Below are positions 1 through 8,370 of a stretch of DNA of 64,000 nucleotides, in pieces; within the stretch, counting starts at the first letter, position 1; every line of letters starts with the position of its first letter. This DNA comes from Brevibacterium aurantiacum (GTDB lineage: Bacteria; Actinomycetota; Actinomycetes; Actinomycetales; Brevibacteriaceae), in contig NZ_VLTK01000005.1 in the NCBI RefSeq assembly GCF_007558825.1, positions 1 to 64,000 on the forward strand. Reading direction: 5' to 3'. Made by a program: the position numbers and the translations under genes. The notes beneath the pieces were generated by a model. That model searched no databases, was not told the origin of the DNA, and worked only from the letters and a program-made list of their open reading frames with translations.

Positions 1-52
1 GCAGAAGAGCCCGGCCGTTGCTTGACAATGAATATAACGGGATGAGGTCGAT

Positions 53-685
53 ATGAGGCTCAACAGAGACCGGCTCGTCGATGCTGCGCTTGACCTCGTT
101 GACGTGGAAGGGTCCGAGGCCCTGTCGATGCGCATCCTCGCGGCACGAGTCGACCGCCAGGTGTCTTCCCTGTACAACCACGTGTCCGGGCGCAGTGAGC
201 TCATTGAACTCATGCGGGCTCGAATCGTCGCCGAGATCGACGTGGCTGCGTTTGCCCGAGTCGGCCTAGTCGAACGTTCGGAATGCTGGGACCAGGCGCT
301 CGAATCCTGGGCCCGGTCGTACCTGCGTGCCTTCGCCGCGCATCCGAATCTCATCCGATTGCTTGCGACGACGTCGATCGGCGACCTCTCGACCTACCAG
401 ATGTACGACGCTGTGGTCGCGGGTCTGCGCCGAGGCGGATGGTCCAGGTCGCGGACGGTGGCGGTCATGCGCACCGTCGAAGCTCACGTCCTCGGCTCTG
501 CCCTCGATATCATCGCCCCTGCCGACCTCATTTCCCAGGACTCAGCCGACGAACGGTTCTCCGAGATTCGTGCCGCCCTCGATCCACTCTGCGCCGACAC
601 CTCGTCGGCGACGGCCGCGTTCGAACTGGGTCTGCGTGCGCTCGTCGATGGACTGCGACTGCAGTTGGAGGCGGGTGCCGCGTGA
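53..685 (+). CDS. TetR-family transcriptional regulator
   Basis: A 210-residue one-domain-plus-ligand-pocket repressor. Residues about 5-50 form the TetR helix-turn-helix (DAALDLVDVEG, then MRILAARVDRQVSSLYNHV), in which the recognition helix SLYNHV is typical. The remaining all-helical part should bind an effector and dimerise; its exact ligand class is not recognisable. The ATG at 53 follows GGGATGAGG, which can serve as a ribosome binding site. The gene faces convergently towards the APC permease at 925-2268, so a regulatory link to it is possible but not shown. The target may lie upstream, outside the window. Confidence 0.85.
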   Translation: MRLNRDRLVDAALDLVDVEGSEALSMRILAARVDRQVSSLYNHVSGRSELIELMRARIVAEIDVAAFARVGLVERSECWDQALESWARSYLRAFAAHPNLIRLLATTSIGDLSTYQMYDAVVAGLRRGGWSRSRTVAVMRTVEAHVLGSALDIIAPADLISQDSADERFSEIRAALDPLCADTSSATAAFELGLRALVDGLRLQLEAGAA

Positions 686-924
686 CACGCTTCGCACTCG
701 AGAAGTTCTGGTCGGCCGCACGCTTAAGGAGTGGCGAGAGGACCACGAACAGTTCTGGCGGTGCTACGGGCAGAGCAACCGTGCTTTCTCTTCTGACATG
801 CCGGTGGTGTGCGAGCGATTTGAGTTGGTCTTCGCAGTCTGATGGCCGACGATGCTCACGGGCCGCAGGGCATACGCTCGAGCCGGTCACGGGGAGGGGC
901 GAGTCCAGCCCGACACTGTCCCGA

Positions 925-2268
925 TCACCCCGCCTCCACCTCGTCGACGGCCAGCTCGGACGGCTGAGTCCGAAAGCCCCTGGTCGTGATGGCGAGGATC
1001 ACGGCACCGATGACAAGCCAGAGCGACCCAAGCGTGATGGCGTGGACATCGAGCTGAGTGACGAGGAAGCCGATGACGAGCACTCCCACGATCGGACCGG
1101 CCAGATAGAGCAGAACCCCATGATGGCGACCGGCGCGACGTTCCTTGGCCCAGAAGACGATGACCGAGACGTTGACCATGATGAATGCGAGGAAAGCGCC
1201 GAAGTTGATGAACGACGTCGAAGTCGCGACGTTCATGACGATCGCGATCAGCCCGATCACGGCAATTGCCAGCAGCGAGAGCACAGGAGTGTGGAAGCGC
1301 GGGCTGAGCTTGCCGAAGAAGCGCGACGGCAGGACTCCGTCACGGCCCATCGCATAGAGCAGACGGCTGCCCGCCGCCTGAGCCGCGATGCCCGAGGTGA
1401 ACTGAGCGATCACGAGAGCGGCAAGGAAGATGGCACCGAAGAGGTGACCGCCGATCCTGCGCGCGATCTCGAATGCCGCGGCGTCGGAGTTCTCGAATAC
1501 TCCACCGGGGTGGACCAGCTGCACAGCGTAGGCGACGACGACGAAGATGCCGCCGCCGATGATCGCGATGAGCATGATCGCCTTCGGAACGGTGCGCCGG
1601 GGGTCGATTGTCTCTTCGGTGAATGTGGTCACTGCATCGAAGCCGAGGAACGAATACGCGGCGATCGCGGCACCTGCGCCGATCGCAACGAGGCTTGAAT
1701 TGACGCCGGTGAACGGGGTGGCGCTGAAGAGACCGCTCGCGCCATGAGTGCCGAAGACGTCGGCCAGAGACAGGACGACGAAGAAGGCGATGATGAGGAT
1801 CTGGAATGACATGAGGATGAGATTGACGCGATCGGCGACCTTGATCCCTACGATGTTGAGCGCGGTGGTGAGGATGATGAATCCGATGATCCACACGGCC
1901 ATCGGCACCCCGGGGAACTGTGCCTGCAGGTAAGAACCGCCGATGAGCCAGATGACCATCGGCAGGAACAGGTAGTCAAGCATGGTCGCCCAGCCGACGA
2001 GGAACCCGACTCGCCCATCGATGGTCTTCCGCACGTAGGTGTATGCGGACCCAGCGACCGGAAAGGCAGCAGCCATGCGCCCATAGCTGTTGGCAGTGAA
2101 GAGCATCGCGATGAGCGCCAGCAGATAGGCGCTGGCACTTGCGCCCCCGGTTTCGGAGGCTATGACGCCGAAGATCCCCAGGACGATCAGCGGCGTGAGA
2201 TAGGCGAGGCCGAAGATGACGAGCGAGGGCAGCTTGAGCGTCCGTTTGAGTGTGACAGTGTCTGACAT
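925..2268 (-). CDS. APC-family amino acid/polyamine permease
   Basis: A 447-residue integral membrane transporter with about twelve hydrophobic segments and the amino acid-polyamine-organocation signature: a glycine-rich first helix (LVIFGLAYLTPLIVLGIFG) and the loop segment FPVAGSAYTYVRK around residue 70. The family imports amino acids or amines by proton symport across the cytoplasmic membrane. The start ATG at 2268 has GGAG about six bases upstream. It lies 84 bases downstream of the nitrilase-family gene on the same strand, so the two probably form an operon for uptake and hydrolysis of a nitrogen compound. The substrate cannot be read from sequence. Confidence 0.88.
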   Translation of the reverse strand: MSDTVTLKRTLKLPSLVIFGLAYLTPLIVLGIFGVIASETGGASASAYLLALIAMLFTANSYGRMAAAFPVAGSAYTYVRKTIDGRVGFLVGWATMLDYLFLPMVIWLIGGSYLQAQFPGVPMAVWIIGFIILTTALNIVGIKVADRVNLILMSFQILIIAFFVVLSLADVFGTHGASGLFSATPFTGVNSSLVAIGAGAAIAAYSFLGFDAVTTFTEETIDPRRTVPKAIMLIAIIGGGIFVVVAYAVQLVHPGGVFENSDAAAFEIARRIGGHLFGAIFLAALVIAQFTSGIAAQAAGSRLLYAMGRDGVLPSRFFGKLSPRFHTPVLSLLAIAVIGLIAIVMNVATSTSFINFGAFLAFIMVNVSVIVFWAKERRAGRHHGVLLYLAGPIVGVLVIGFLVTQLDVHAITLGSLWLVIGAVILAITTRGFRTQPSELAVDEVEAG

Positions 2269-2352
2269 GATTACTCCATTGTTCTCAGTGGTGACATAGG
2301 GCCGCCGAGGTGGTGCGACGGTGAGTTGGGATCGCTGCGGTCGGCGTTCGGC

Positions 2353-3237
2353 TCAGTTGTGCCCGCGATAGCGGGGGGACCATTGCTCGGGGTCGATCCG
2401 TCCGCCGTAGAGCGGCAGTGGGATCGGTGCGTCTTCTGGGGTGAACTGCGACCAGATTCGATTGGTCCCAGCAGTGCCCTGAGCTCGCACGCGTTGGATC
2501 TGGCCGGAGTCCACCCGAACGACAAGGGTGTCCTCACCGGCACCCGCCTCGGCGAGGACCTGCCCTTCGGGGCCGACGGCAATGCTGTGGCCACGGCCGA
2601 CTGGTTCGGCGCAGTTGACGCTGAGCATGTAGACCTGATTGACGATCGCATTGGCTCGGGCGAGGACGAGCTCCTGTTCACGATCTTGGCTGGTCGTCTT
2701 GACGATGTTGATGATCGCATCTGCACCCATCCACGCGAGGTGCCGGGAGTGTTCGGGGAACCAGGCGTCATAGCAGTTCGACAGACCGAGCACACCGTGG
2801 CCGTCGATCGGGGCGACGACGAATTCCGTTCCGGGGAGGTGAGGCTCAAATGGCCGCCACGGGAACATCTTGCGATAGCTGGCGGCCAGCGTCCCGTCGG
2901 GGGAGAAGAGGAGCTGGGTGTTGTGCTGCGCGTCCGTGCTGGTCGACTCGCCGATGCTTCCCGGGCACAGCCAGATGCCGAAGGCTGCGGCGACGTCGCC
3001 GATCCTCGCCACAAAGGGGTCATCGAGGGGCATTGCCATCAGTGACAGCGCGGCCGGCTGTTCATCATTCGGCAGGTGGTCGACACCCTGGAGGTGGAGC
3101 TCGGGATAGACAAGCATGTCGATCTCAGGATGCCGTGCAAGCGTGCGTTCGACGTCTGCGTGCAGCCTGGCCAGCGCATTCGGGCCGTGGAGCGGAGCGC
3201 GCTGAGCAAGTCCGACGCTCAGTTCTCTCTGAGGCAC
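2353..3237 (-). CDS. Carbon-nitrogen hydrolase (nitrilase superfamily)
   Basis: A 294-residue amidohydrolase with the Glu-Lys-Cys triad of the nitrilase superfamily: E46 in VYPELHL, K123 in YRKMFPW and C155 in LSNCYDAWFPE. The family cleaves amides, N-carbamoyl compounds or nitriles in the cytoplasm. The sequence after the Cys (YDAWFPE) resembles amidase/carbamoylase branches more than true nitrilases, but this is a judgement. The start is GTG at 3237, with GGGAG a few bases upstream. It probably heads an operon with the APC permease and is divergent from the GntR/FCD regulator at 3309, with a palindromic operator in between. Confidence 0.85.
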   Translation of the reverse strand: MPQRELSVGLAQRAPLHGPNALARLHADVERTLARHPEIDMLVYPELHLQGVDHLPNDEQPAALSLMAMPLDDPFVARIGDVAAAFGIWLCPGSIGESTSTDAQHNTQLLFSPDGTLAASYRKMFPWRPFEPHLPGTEFVVAPIDGHGVLGLSNCYDAWFPEHSRHLAWMGADAIINIVKTTSQDREQELVLARANAIVNQVYMLSVNCAEPVGRGHSIAVGPEGQVLAEAGAGEDTLVVRVDSGQIQRVRAQGTAGTNRIWSQFTPEDAPIPLPLYGGRIDPEQWSPRYRGHN

Positions 3238-3260
3238 CGGCAGCTCCCTTGCTCGAGATA

Positions 3261-3279
3261 AGTGTTCATTTTGAACACT
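3261..3279. promoter_or_regulatory. Palindromic operator between nitrilase gene and GntR/FCD gene
   Basis: The perfect inverted repeat GTGTTCA-TTT-TGAACAC (3262-3278, extended by one pair) lies in the 71-base divergent intergenic region. GntR/FadR-type regulators bind short palindromes of this kind. It is placed to control both the nitrilase-permease operon and the regulator itself. Binding by the 3309 product is an inference from position. Confidence 0.65.
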
Positions 3280-3300
3280 ATAAACTTGTGGGCCGATAGA
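3271..3300 (+). promoter_or_regulatory. Promoter giving a leaderless FCD-regulator transcript
   Basis: TTGAAC at 3271-3276 and TAGACT at 3295-3300 are separated by 18 bases and match actinobacterial -35/-10 elements. The -10 ends 8 bases before ATG 3309, and no Shine-Dalgarno is visible, so translation probably starts at the transcript's 5' end. The -35 lies inside the palindrome at 3261-3279, which suggests autorepression. Confidence 0.5.
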
Positions 3301-3308
3301 CTCAACAC

Positions 3309-4067
3309 ATGGCGGGAAAAAATTCGCGTGCCTCGAACCGGGAGGCCCATGAGGTCGACCAGGCCCTGTTCACGGCTCCGGGATCTGCGGCGGTCACACG
3401 GCTCTCAGCCGTCGACACTGTCCGAGCTCGAGTTCTGCTTTCGATCGAGCATGCGCTGCTGGCGCCGGGAAGCAAGCTACCCCGCACAGAGCTCATCGCA
3501 GGGGGCCTGGAAGTCAGTCCCATCACCGCACGCCGTGCCTTGGAGAGTCTGGTCGACGATGGAGTCCTGGTGCGCCGTCGAGGGCGCGGGGGCGGCACCT
3601 TCGTCGCCGACGATCCGCCGGCGCTCAATGACTCCTCGGTCACGGCCTATCGGGCTGACGAGCAATCGATTCTCCGGCTCATCGATCAGCGCAGCCTGAT
3701 GGAGAGTGCGATCGTCGCTGCCGCCGCACAGCGAGCGACGGCGGCGCAGTGCGATGAACTCGACGACCTCATTCGGCAGTCGAAGAGCGCCGCCGATTGG
3801 CACGAGCACCACATCCCCGACACTCGCTTCCACCGCCTGTGCGCCGAGATCAGCGGCCTTCCGGAAGTGTCGACTTATCTCGCCTGCTATGAGGCGCTGA
3901 CCAGGTACTTCGTTCCCTATCCGCAGGAACAGCTCAATGAGGGCCGCGACCATCATGCCCGTCTCGTTGCCGCCTTTCGCGCCCACGATCCGATGGCGGC
4001 CGTCGATATCGCACGCATTCACGTGGATGCTCTGCGTCGAGAGATGTTCGTCGGCCTCGGCCACTGA
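3309..4067 (+). CDS. GntR/FadR (FCD) family transcriptional regulator
   Basis: A 252-residue regulator. The winged helix-turn-helix spans about residues 35-100 (RTELIAGGLEVSPITARRALESLVDDGVLVRRRGRGGGTFV), followed by an all-helical FCD effector domain (LMESAIVAAAAQRA, DTRFHRLCAEISGL, HHARLVAAFRAHD). The conserved Asp and His residues of the FCD metal site are visible in DTRFHRLC and in the DHHARL segment. The start ATG at 3309 has no Shine-Dalgarno; a -10 lies 8 bases upstream. By position it should control the divergent nitrilase-permease operon and its own operon with the DinB gene 22 bases downstream. Confidence 0.88.
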   Translation: MAGKNSRASNREAHEVDQALFTAPGSAAVTRLSAVDTVRARVLLSIEHALLAPGSKLPRTELIAGGLEVSPITARRALESLVDDGVLVRRRGRGGGTFVADDPPALNDSSVTAYRADEQSILRLIDQRSLMESAIVAAAAQRATAAQCDELDDLIRQSKSAADWHEHHIPDTRFHRLCAEISGLPEVSTYLACYEALTRYFVPYPQEQLNEGRDHHARLVAAFRAHDPMAAVDIARIHVDALRREMFVGLGH

Positions 4068-4089
4068 CCATGAATGTGAGGTACCTGCT

Positions 4090-4719
4090 GTGAGGGAATC
4101 AGAATATTGGACGCACATCCACGCCGAACGCGCTCGCCTCTTGAGTCTCCTTGACGGTCTCGCCGCAGACCAGTGGCAGGCGCAATCGCTGTGTTCCGAT
4201 TGGAGCGTCGAACAGGTGGTTGCTCATCTCAGTGCCGCCGTGAAGACCGGCAGGTGGGCATGGATTCGCAGCATCGTCGCCGCCGGATTCAATCCGGCCA
4301 AGCACAATGCTCGCCTGCTGTCGCGTTACCGGGGCCGCAACTCTGAAGAGACTCTCGCGATCTTCCGCGACTCGACCACGCTCACAGTTGCTCCGACAAG
4401 GGACTATCCGGCCTTCCTCGGCGAGGTGATCGTCCACGGCCAGGACATCGCTGAGCCGCGAGGGCTGTCTCTTGTCCCTGATCGGGCGGCGCTTCTGGAG
4501 GTCGCTCGCTACTTCGCGCAGAAAGACTTCGCGGTCAACAGCAGAACACTTGTCACTGGTCTGTCGCTCGAGGCCGAGGATGCCGACTTCGAAAGTGGCA
4601 GCGGGCCATTAGTCACTGGGAATCTTCTCGAACTGGTGATGACCATGGCGGGACGCCCCACCTTCGCCGTGTCGCTGCGTGGAGAAGGCGCCGAGGAGCT
4701 GCGCCATCGCTTGAGTTGA
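4090..4719 (+). CDS. DinB-like / maleylpyruvate isomerase family protein (mycothiol-dependent type)
   Basis: A 209-residue protein of the actinobacterial DinB-fold family (TIGR03083-like). The four-helix-bundle metal-binding pattern is visible: W-x-V-E-Q-V-V-A-H-L near residue 45, and VHGQDIAEPRG near residue 118. Family members are metal-dependent mycothiol S-transferases or isomerases that detoxify electrophiles. The start is taken as GTG 4090, which has GAGG eight bases upstream; longer readings run into the preceding gene. It lies 22 bases after the FCD regulator and is probably co-transcribed with it. Its substrate is unknown. Confidence 0.75.
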   Translation: MRESEYWTHIHAERARLLSLLDGLAADQWQAQSLCSDWSVEQVVAHLSAAVKTGRWAWIRSIVAAGFNPAKHNARLLSRYRGRNSEETLAIFRDSTTLTVAPTRDYPAFLGEVIVHGQDIAEPRGLSLVPDRAALLEVARYFAQKDFAVNSRTLVTGLSLEAEDADFESGSGPLVTGNLLELVMTMAGRPTFAVSLRGEGAEELRHRLS

Positions 4720-4909
4720 GCGCCCAGGGACGGCGCATGGCTATGAACTCCTTCGGCACCGCCTCCTCGGTGATGCGACCGGTGCGCAGGTTGATCGGAA
4801 CATTGCCGATGATCGTGACTACGAGCGCGATGCTGAGGCTGATGGCCGCGAAGACAAGTGCGAGGGTGAATGCCGTAGAGGAGCGTGACCAAGAAGGGCC
4901 CACTGTCAT
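4716..4909 (-). pseudogene. Remnant of a DUF1772-type membrane protein gene
   Basis: Read on the minus strand from 4909, about 60 codons encode a membrane helix followed by TIIGNVPINLRTGRI. This is the characteristic interior motif of DUF1772 (anthrone-oxygenase-like) membrane proteins, which usually run to about 150 residues. Neither the family's N-terminal helices upstream nor its last helices downstream can be found in any frame, and the 3' part runs into the end of the convergent DinB gene. I read this as an internal fragment of a deleted gene. A short real protein is less likely. Confidence 0.45.
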
Positions 4910-4989
4910 CCTCGATCGCCTCGGTGACTACACAGAGTCAGCGGAACGTGTGGCGAGAATCGACCTCGAGACCGTCGATGAGGTTCAAA

Positions 4990-5298
4990 TCACACAGCAG
5001 GGAGGAAGGTGATCGGGAAAAGTTCAGTTCTTGCGATGACACGATCGCGCTCAGCTGCCTGCTGCTGTCGCCGAGGGTCATTCAGGTAGGAGTCAAGGGC
5101 GTCCGGTGAAGCGAAGCGGTAGAACTGCACTTCATCGGGGTGTCCGTCCTTTCCGTCGCTTTTGGCGCGGTCGACGACTTCTCCGCCGTGTTCGGTGAGA
5201 AGCGCGAGCACCCCATCTTCATAGGCGCTGAGCGAGGCACCGCACCCCTCGTGAGCCCACAGCAGGCAGCAGAGTAGAATTTCCGTCTCAGCGCTCAT
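4990..5298 (-). CDS. Small DUF1330-like ferredoxin-fold (dimeric alpha-beta barrel) protein
   Basis: A 102-residue soluble protein. The pattern YEDGVLALLTEHGGEVVDR ... PDEVQFYRFASPDALDSYLNDPRR ... RDRVIARTELFPI is that of small dimeric alpha/beta-barrel proteins related to DUF1330, which act as monooxygenase-like or binding proteins. No catalytic residue can be assigned. Its start ATG overlaps the stop of the upstream GNAT gene by four bases (ATGA), so the two are translationally coupled. Confidence 0.65.
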   Translation of the reverse strand: MSAETEILLCCLLWAHEGCGASLSAYEDGVLALLTEHGGEVVDRAKSDGKDGHPDEVQFYRFASPDALDSYLNDPRRQQQAAERDRVIARTELFPITFLPAV

Positions 5299-5759
5299 GT
5301 GTCCGTCGGCTTCGCGTCGTAGGTGAGCCAGTTGGTCTTCGTCGCCACCTTGTCATAGAGGACCTGAGCCTGAGCATTGTCGTCGGCAGTGATCCAGCGG
5401 ACGACCGAACGACCCTCGTCCGCTGCGATCTCCTGGAGACGGGTGATGAGTGCACGTCCGGATCCTGTTCCGCGGGCCTCGGGATCGGTGAAGAGGTCAT
5501 CGAGCCAGAGACCGACCGTGCCGGTCGACGGACGCGAGAATCTCCGAAAGTCCGCGATTGCCACGATACGGCCATCCGCCTCGGCGACCAGGCCTTGGCA
5601 TTCGTGTGCTGTATCCATGAGCCAGCCCCACACCCGAGAGACGATGTCCTCGGATTCCGGCAGGTGATAGAACTCGCGGTAGCCGCGGAAGAGCTCACGC
5701 CAGCGAGTCTCATCTGGTGATTCAACAGGGCGAACCGAAGTGGTCGAGGAATCTGCCAT
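5295..5759 (-). CDS. GNAT-family N-acetyltransferase
   Basis: A 154-residue acetyl-CoA-dependent acetyltransferase. The acetyl-CoA-binding loop is DLFTDPEARGTGSGRALI (residues about 91-108), matching the GNAT R/Q-x-x-G-x-G/A pattern. It is preceded by the beta-4 strand GTVGLWLDDL and followed by NAQAQVLYDKV, the usual C-terminal substrate helix. The start is set at ATG 5759, which has AAGAGGAAAGG upstream; the longer reading would run through the tRNA-Leu gene. The 3' end overlaps the next small gene by four bases. The substrate is unknown. Confidence 0.85.
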   Translation of the reverse strand: MADSSTTSVRPVESPDETRWRELFRGYREFYHLPESEDIVSRVWGWLMDTAHECQGLVAEADGRIVAIADFRRFSRPSTGTVGLWLDDLFTDPEARGTGSGRALITRLQEIAADEGRSVVRWITADDNAQAQVLYDKVATKTNWLTYDAKPTDT

Positions 5760-5837
5760 GACTGTCCGTACCTTTCCTCTTAGTTCTGCGGGTGATATGG
5801 GAGCGCTGCAAGGCGACATGTACTGCAAGAGTATGTG

Positions 5838-5878
5838 AAAAAGCCTCTGGCCGGGAGGACATTTCCCGAACCAGAGGC
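5838..5878 (-). terminator. Rho-independent terminator of tRNA-Leu
   Basis: On the minus strand the 8-bp stem GCCTCTGG/CCAGAGGC (5871-5878 with 5843-5850) encloses a second small stem and is followed by five T residues. It lies 15 bases beyond the tRNA-Leu 3' end. Confidence 0.8.
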
Positions 5879-5892
5879 CGTTTTCCATTGTG

Positions 5893-5974
<82 letters not shown>

Positions 5975-6041
5975 GCGACGTCCTCAAGATTAGCAGGACG
6001 AGCCCACGTTGTTGAAACGGTCGTGCGCAATGCTGAAACGA

Positions 6042-6515
6042 TCAGGCGGCGTCGATGCCCAAGGCCTTGCGCACACGTGCAACGTGGCCGGTGGCCTTGA
6101 CGTTGTACTGGGCCAGTTCCACAGCACCCTCGGCATCGATGACGAGCGTCGAGCGGATGACGCCCTGGACGACCTTGCCGTAGTTCTTCTTCTCCCCGAA
6201 TGCGCCCCATTCTTCCATCATGGACTTGTCAGGGTCGGAGAGTAGGTCGAAGTTCAGCCCCTCCTTCTCCGCGAACTTCTTCAGCTTCTCCGGCTTGTCA
6301 GGGGAGATGCCCAACACGACGAGGCCGGCAGCGGACAGCGCCGAGAGCGAATCTCGGAAGTCGCAGGCCTCGGTCGTGCAGCCGGGAGTCATGGCAGCAG
6401 GGTAGAAGTAGACGACAACCCGCTGTCCCTTGAATTCGCTGAGGGTCACAGACTTCCCGTCCTGATTGGCCAGGGTGAAATCCGGTGCAGTGTCGCCGAC
6501 TGACAGACGTGGCAT
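6042..6515 (-). CDS. bcp: Thioredoxin-dependent peroxiredoxin, BCP/PrxQ type
   Basis: A 157-residue peroxiredoxin that reduces hydrogen peroxide and alkyl hydroperoxides using thioredoxin-like reductants in the cytoplasm. The peroxidatic cysteine is C46 in the segment YFYPAAMTPGCTTEACDFRD. C51, five residues later, is the resolving cysteine typical of the atypical two-Cys BCP/PrxQ subclass. The length matches the family. The start ATG at 6515 has GGAGACAC upstream; a longer reading has no family similarity. It appears monocistronic between tRNA-Leu and the biotin carboxylase gene. Confidence 0.93.
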   Translation of the reverse strand: MPRLSVGDTAPDFTLANQDGKSVTLSEFKGQRVVVYFYPAAMTPGCTTEACDFRDSLSALSAAGLVVLGISPDKPEKLKKFAEKEGLNFDLLSDPDKSMMEEWGAFGEKKNYGKVVQGVIRSTLVIDAEGAVELAQYNVKATGHVARVRKALGIDAA

Positions 6516-6598
6516 AGTGTCTCCTCTTCTCGTTCGGAACTTCTCCGAAATTCTCAGTTCACAGACCACTCTAGTCCGAGACCAGGACACAGATCAGC

Positions 6599-6648
6599 CT
6601 CACCCGATGCGAGCGATGACCTCACCCGATGCGAGCGATGACCTCACC
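6599..6648. repeat. 22-bp tandem duplication across the stop codon of the biotin carboxylase gene
   Basis: The 22-bp unit at 6599-6620 is repeated exactly at 6621-6642, with six bases of a third copy to 6648. On the minus strand the unit contains the last codons (VIARIG) and the TGA of the upstream gene, so the 3' end is copied once beyond its own stop. The period is not a multiple of three. Confidence 0.95.
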
Positions 6649-8367
6649 GACAGCCACCATGTCGCCGACCTTCGCCATCTGCTCCAGGGCACCTGCCGCC
6701 GGAGCCTGAACTCGGGTCTCCATCTTCATCGCCGACAGCACAGCGACATCGTCGCCCTCGGCCACCTCGGCGCCGTCGTCGACGAGATAGTCGACGAGGT
6801 TGCCGGGCACAGGTGCGCTCACGGCCCCCGTCTCCGCAGCGTCAGTCTCAGATCCGTCCGAACCGATACCACCGGCAGAACCGTTGCCGGCGCCACCGGC
6901 GGTGCCCAGTCCAGCCAGCAGCGCAGTCGGCAGTCCGAGCCGGGTGAGTCTGCCGTCGATCTCGATGTCCATGCGCTGCAGCGATGACTCGGGAATCGGT
7001 GCCGGCCGGTCCTGGGCCGTCATGCGGGGGAGGAGTTCGGATTCGATCCACTGGGTGTGGATGCCCAGCTCGGCTCCGGTGAACGCCGGATCCGTGAGAA
7101 TCTCAAGCGAGCAGGGAAGCACCGTGGCAGGCCCTTCCACGTGCAGTTCCTTGGCGGCAGAGACCGTGCGCGCGATCGCAGAATCACGGTCGGGTCCGTG
7201 GACGATGAGCTTGGCGAACAGGGAGTCGAAGGCTGGCTGTACGCTGTCACCGGCCCGCACACCAGCGTCCCAGCGCACTCCGGGACCACCCGGGGCGGTC
7301 AGGGTATCGATGCGACCCGGTGTGGGCAGGAAGCCGCGGCCCGGGTCCTCGGCGTTGATGCGCAGCTCGATGGCATGCCCGCGGGGTTCGGGAGTCGCAG
7401 AAAGGGAAAGCCCATCCCCGAAGGCGATGCGGAACTGTTCGGCGACGAGATCAACCCCGGAGACTGCCTCGGTCACGGGGTGTTCGACCTGCAGGCGGGT
7501 GTTGACCTCGAGGAAGGTCATCGTGGAATCGGCGGCGAGCAGGAACTCGACGGTGCCGGCACCCCTGTAGTTCACCTCGGCGCAGATGGCCTCGGCCGAA
7601 CGGTGCAGGCGCTCGCGCTGATCAGCGCTGAGCCCGGGGGCGGGTGCTTCCTCGATGAGCTTCTGGTTGCGGCGCTGGGCAGAGCAGTCGCGGTCGCCGA
7701 CGGCTACGACGCGTCCCTGGCCATCCCCGACGATCTGAACCTCGACGTGGCGGGGGCATTCGAGGAACTTCTCAACGAAGCACTCGGAGCGTCCGAAGGC
7801 CTCCACGGCCTCACGGGTGGCCGATTCGAAGGCGTCGGCGACCTCGGCGAGTTCGTGGACGATCTTCATTCCGCGCCCACCCCCGCCATGGGCTGCCTTG
7901 ATGATGATCGGCAGTCCGTGTTCGGCGGCGAAGGCCTCAACCTCGCCGGCGTCCTTAAGCGGCCGGTCGATGCCCGGGGCCAGCGGAGCGCCGACCTGCT
8001 GGGCCAGCTGCCGGGCGGTGACCTTGTCACCGAGCGCGGTGATCGTGTCCGCGGTCGGGCCGATCCAGATGAGGCCCGCGTCCTCAACCGCAGCAGCGAA
8101 TTCGGCGTTCTCGGACAGGAATCCGTACCCGGGATGAACGGCATCGGCCCCTGACTTCTTGGCCGCGGCGATGATCGCGTCGATGTTGAGGTAGGTCTCG
8201 GCCGCGCTGGACCCCGGCAGGGAGTAAGCCTCATCGGCCAGCTGGGTGTGCATGGCCTCAAGGTCCTGGTCGGCGTAGACGGCGACCGATGTGTGGCCGA
8301 AGTGAGAGCAGGCGCGGATGACGCGGACGGCGATTTCGCCGCGGTTGGCAATGAGGATCGTCGGCAT
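6622..8367 (-). CDS. Biotin carboxylase fused to biotin carboxyl carrier domain
   Basis: A 581-residue protein. Residues 1-110 are the biotin carboxylase N-domain (MPTILIANRGEIAVRVIRA). An ATP-grasp domain follows, with the glycine loop HGGGGRGMK near residue 162, the CSAQRRNQK motif and EVNTRLQVEHPVTE. The C-terminal 75 residues are a lipoyl-like carrier with biotinylation motif SAMKM at K548, after an Ala/Gly-rich linker. The enzyme carboxylates its own biotin using ATP and bicarbonate. No AccD-type carboxyltransferase lies nearby. The gene starts three bases from the end of the PxpB-PxpC gene, whose domains are homologous to the urea carboxylase carboxyltransferase, so that neighbour is the obvious partner. 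Confidence 0.9.
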   Translation of the reverse strand: MPTILIANRGEIAVRVIRACSHFGHTSVAVYADQDLEAMHTQLADEAYSLPGSSAAETYLNIDAIIAAAKKSGADAVHPGYGFLSENAEFAAAVEDAGLIWIGPTADTITALGDKVTARQLAQQVGAPLAPGIDRPLKDAGEVEAFAAEHGLPIIIKAAHGGGGRGMKIVHELAEVADAFESATREAVEAFGRSECFVEKFLECPRHVEVQIVGDGQGRVVAVGDRDCSAQRRNQKLIEEAPAPGLSADQRERLHRSAEAICAEVNYRGAGTVEFLLAADSTMTFLEVNTRLQVEHPVTEAVSGVDLVAEQFRIAFGDGLSLSATPEPRGHAIELRINAEDPGRGFLPTPGRIDTLTAPGGPGVRWDAGVRAGDSVQPAFDSLFAKLIVHGPDRDSAIARTVSAAKELHVEGPATVLPCSLEILTDPAFTGAELGIHTQWIESELLPRMTAQDRPAPIPESSLQRMDIEIDGRLTRLGLPTALLAGLGTAGGAGNGSAGGIGSDGSETDAAETGAVSAPVPGNLVDYLVDDGAEVAEGDDVAVLSAMKMETRVQAPAAGALEQMAKVGDMVAVGEVIARIG

Positions 8368-8370
8368 GAT

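Noticed and set aside
21..38. TTGACA and TATAAC close to the window start
   Set aside because: Only five bases separate them, far from the 16-18 needed for a -35/-10 pair.
686..924. Possible gene between TetR and the APC permease
   Set aside because: Frames here are continuations of shadow frames; nothing beyond 239 bases of convergent intergenic DNA is supported.
283..1698. 471-codon open frame on the plus strand
   Set aside because: Antisense to the APC permease and running through the TetR gene; composition is Arg/Asp-rich as expected for a shadow frame, with no family motif.
6599..6648. 22-bp tandem repeat considered as a CRISPR or VNTR fragment
   Set aside because: No spacers and only 2.3 copies; the unit is the 3' end of the gene itself.
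7057..8154. 365-codon plus-strand frame opposite the biotin carboxylase
   Set aside because: A mirror of the well-supported minus-strand gene; no ribosome binding site or motif.
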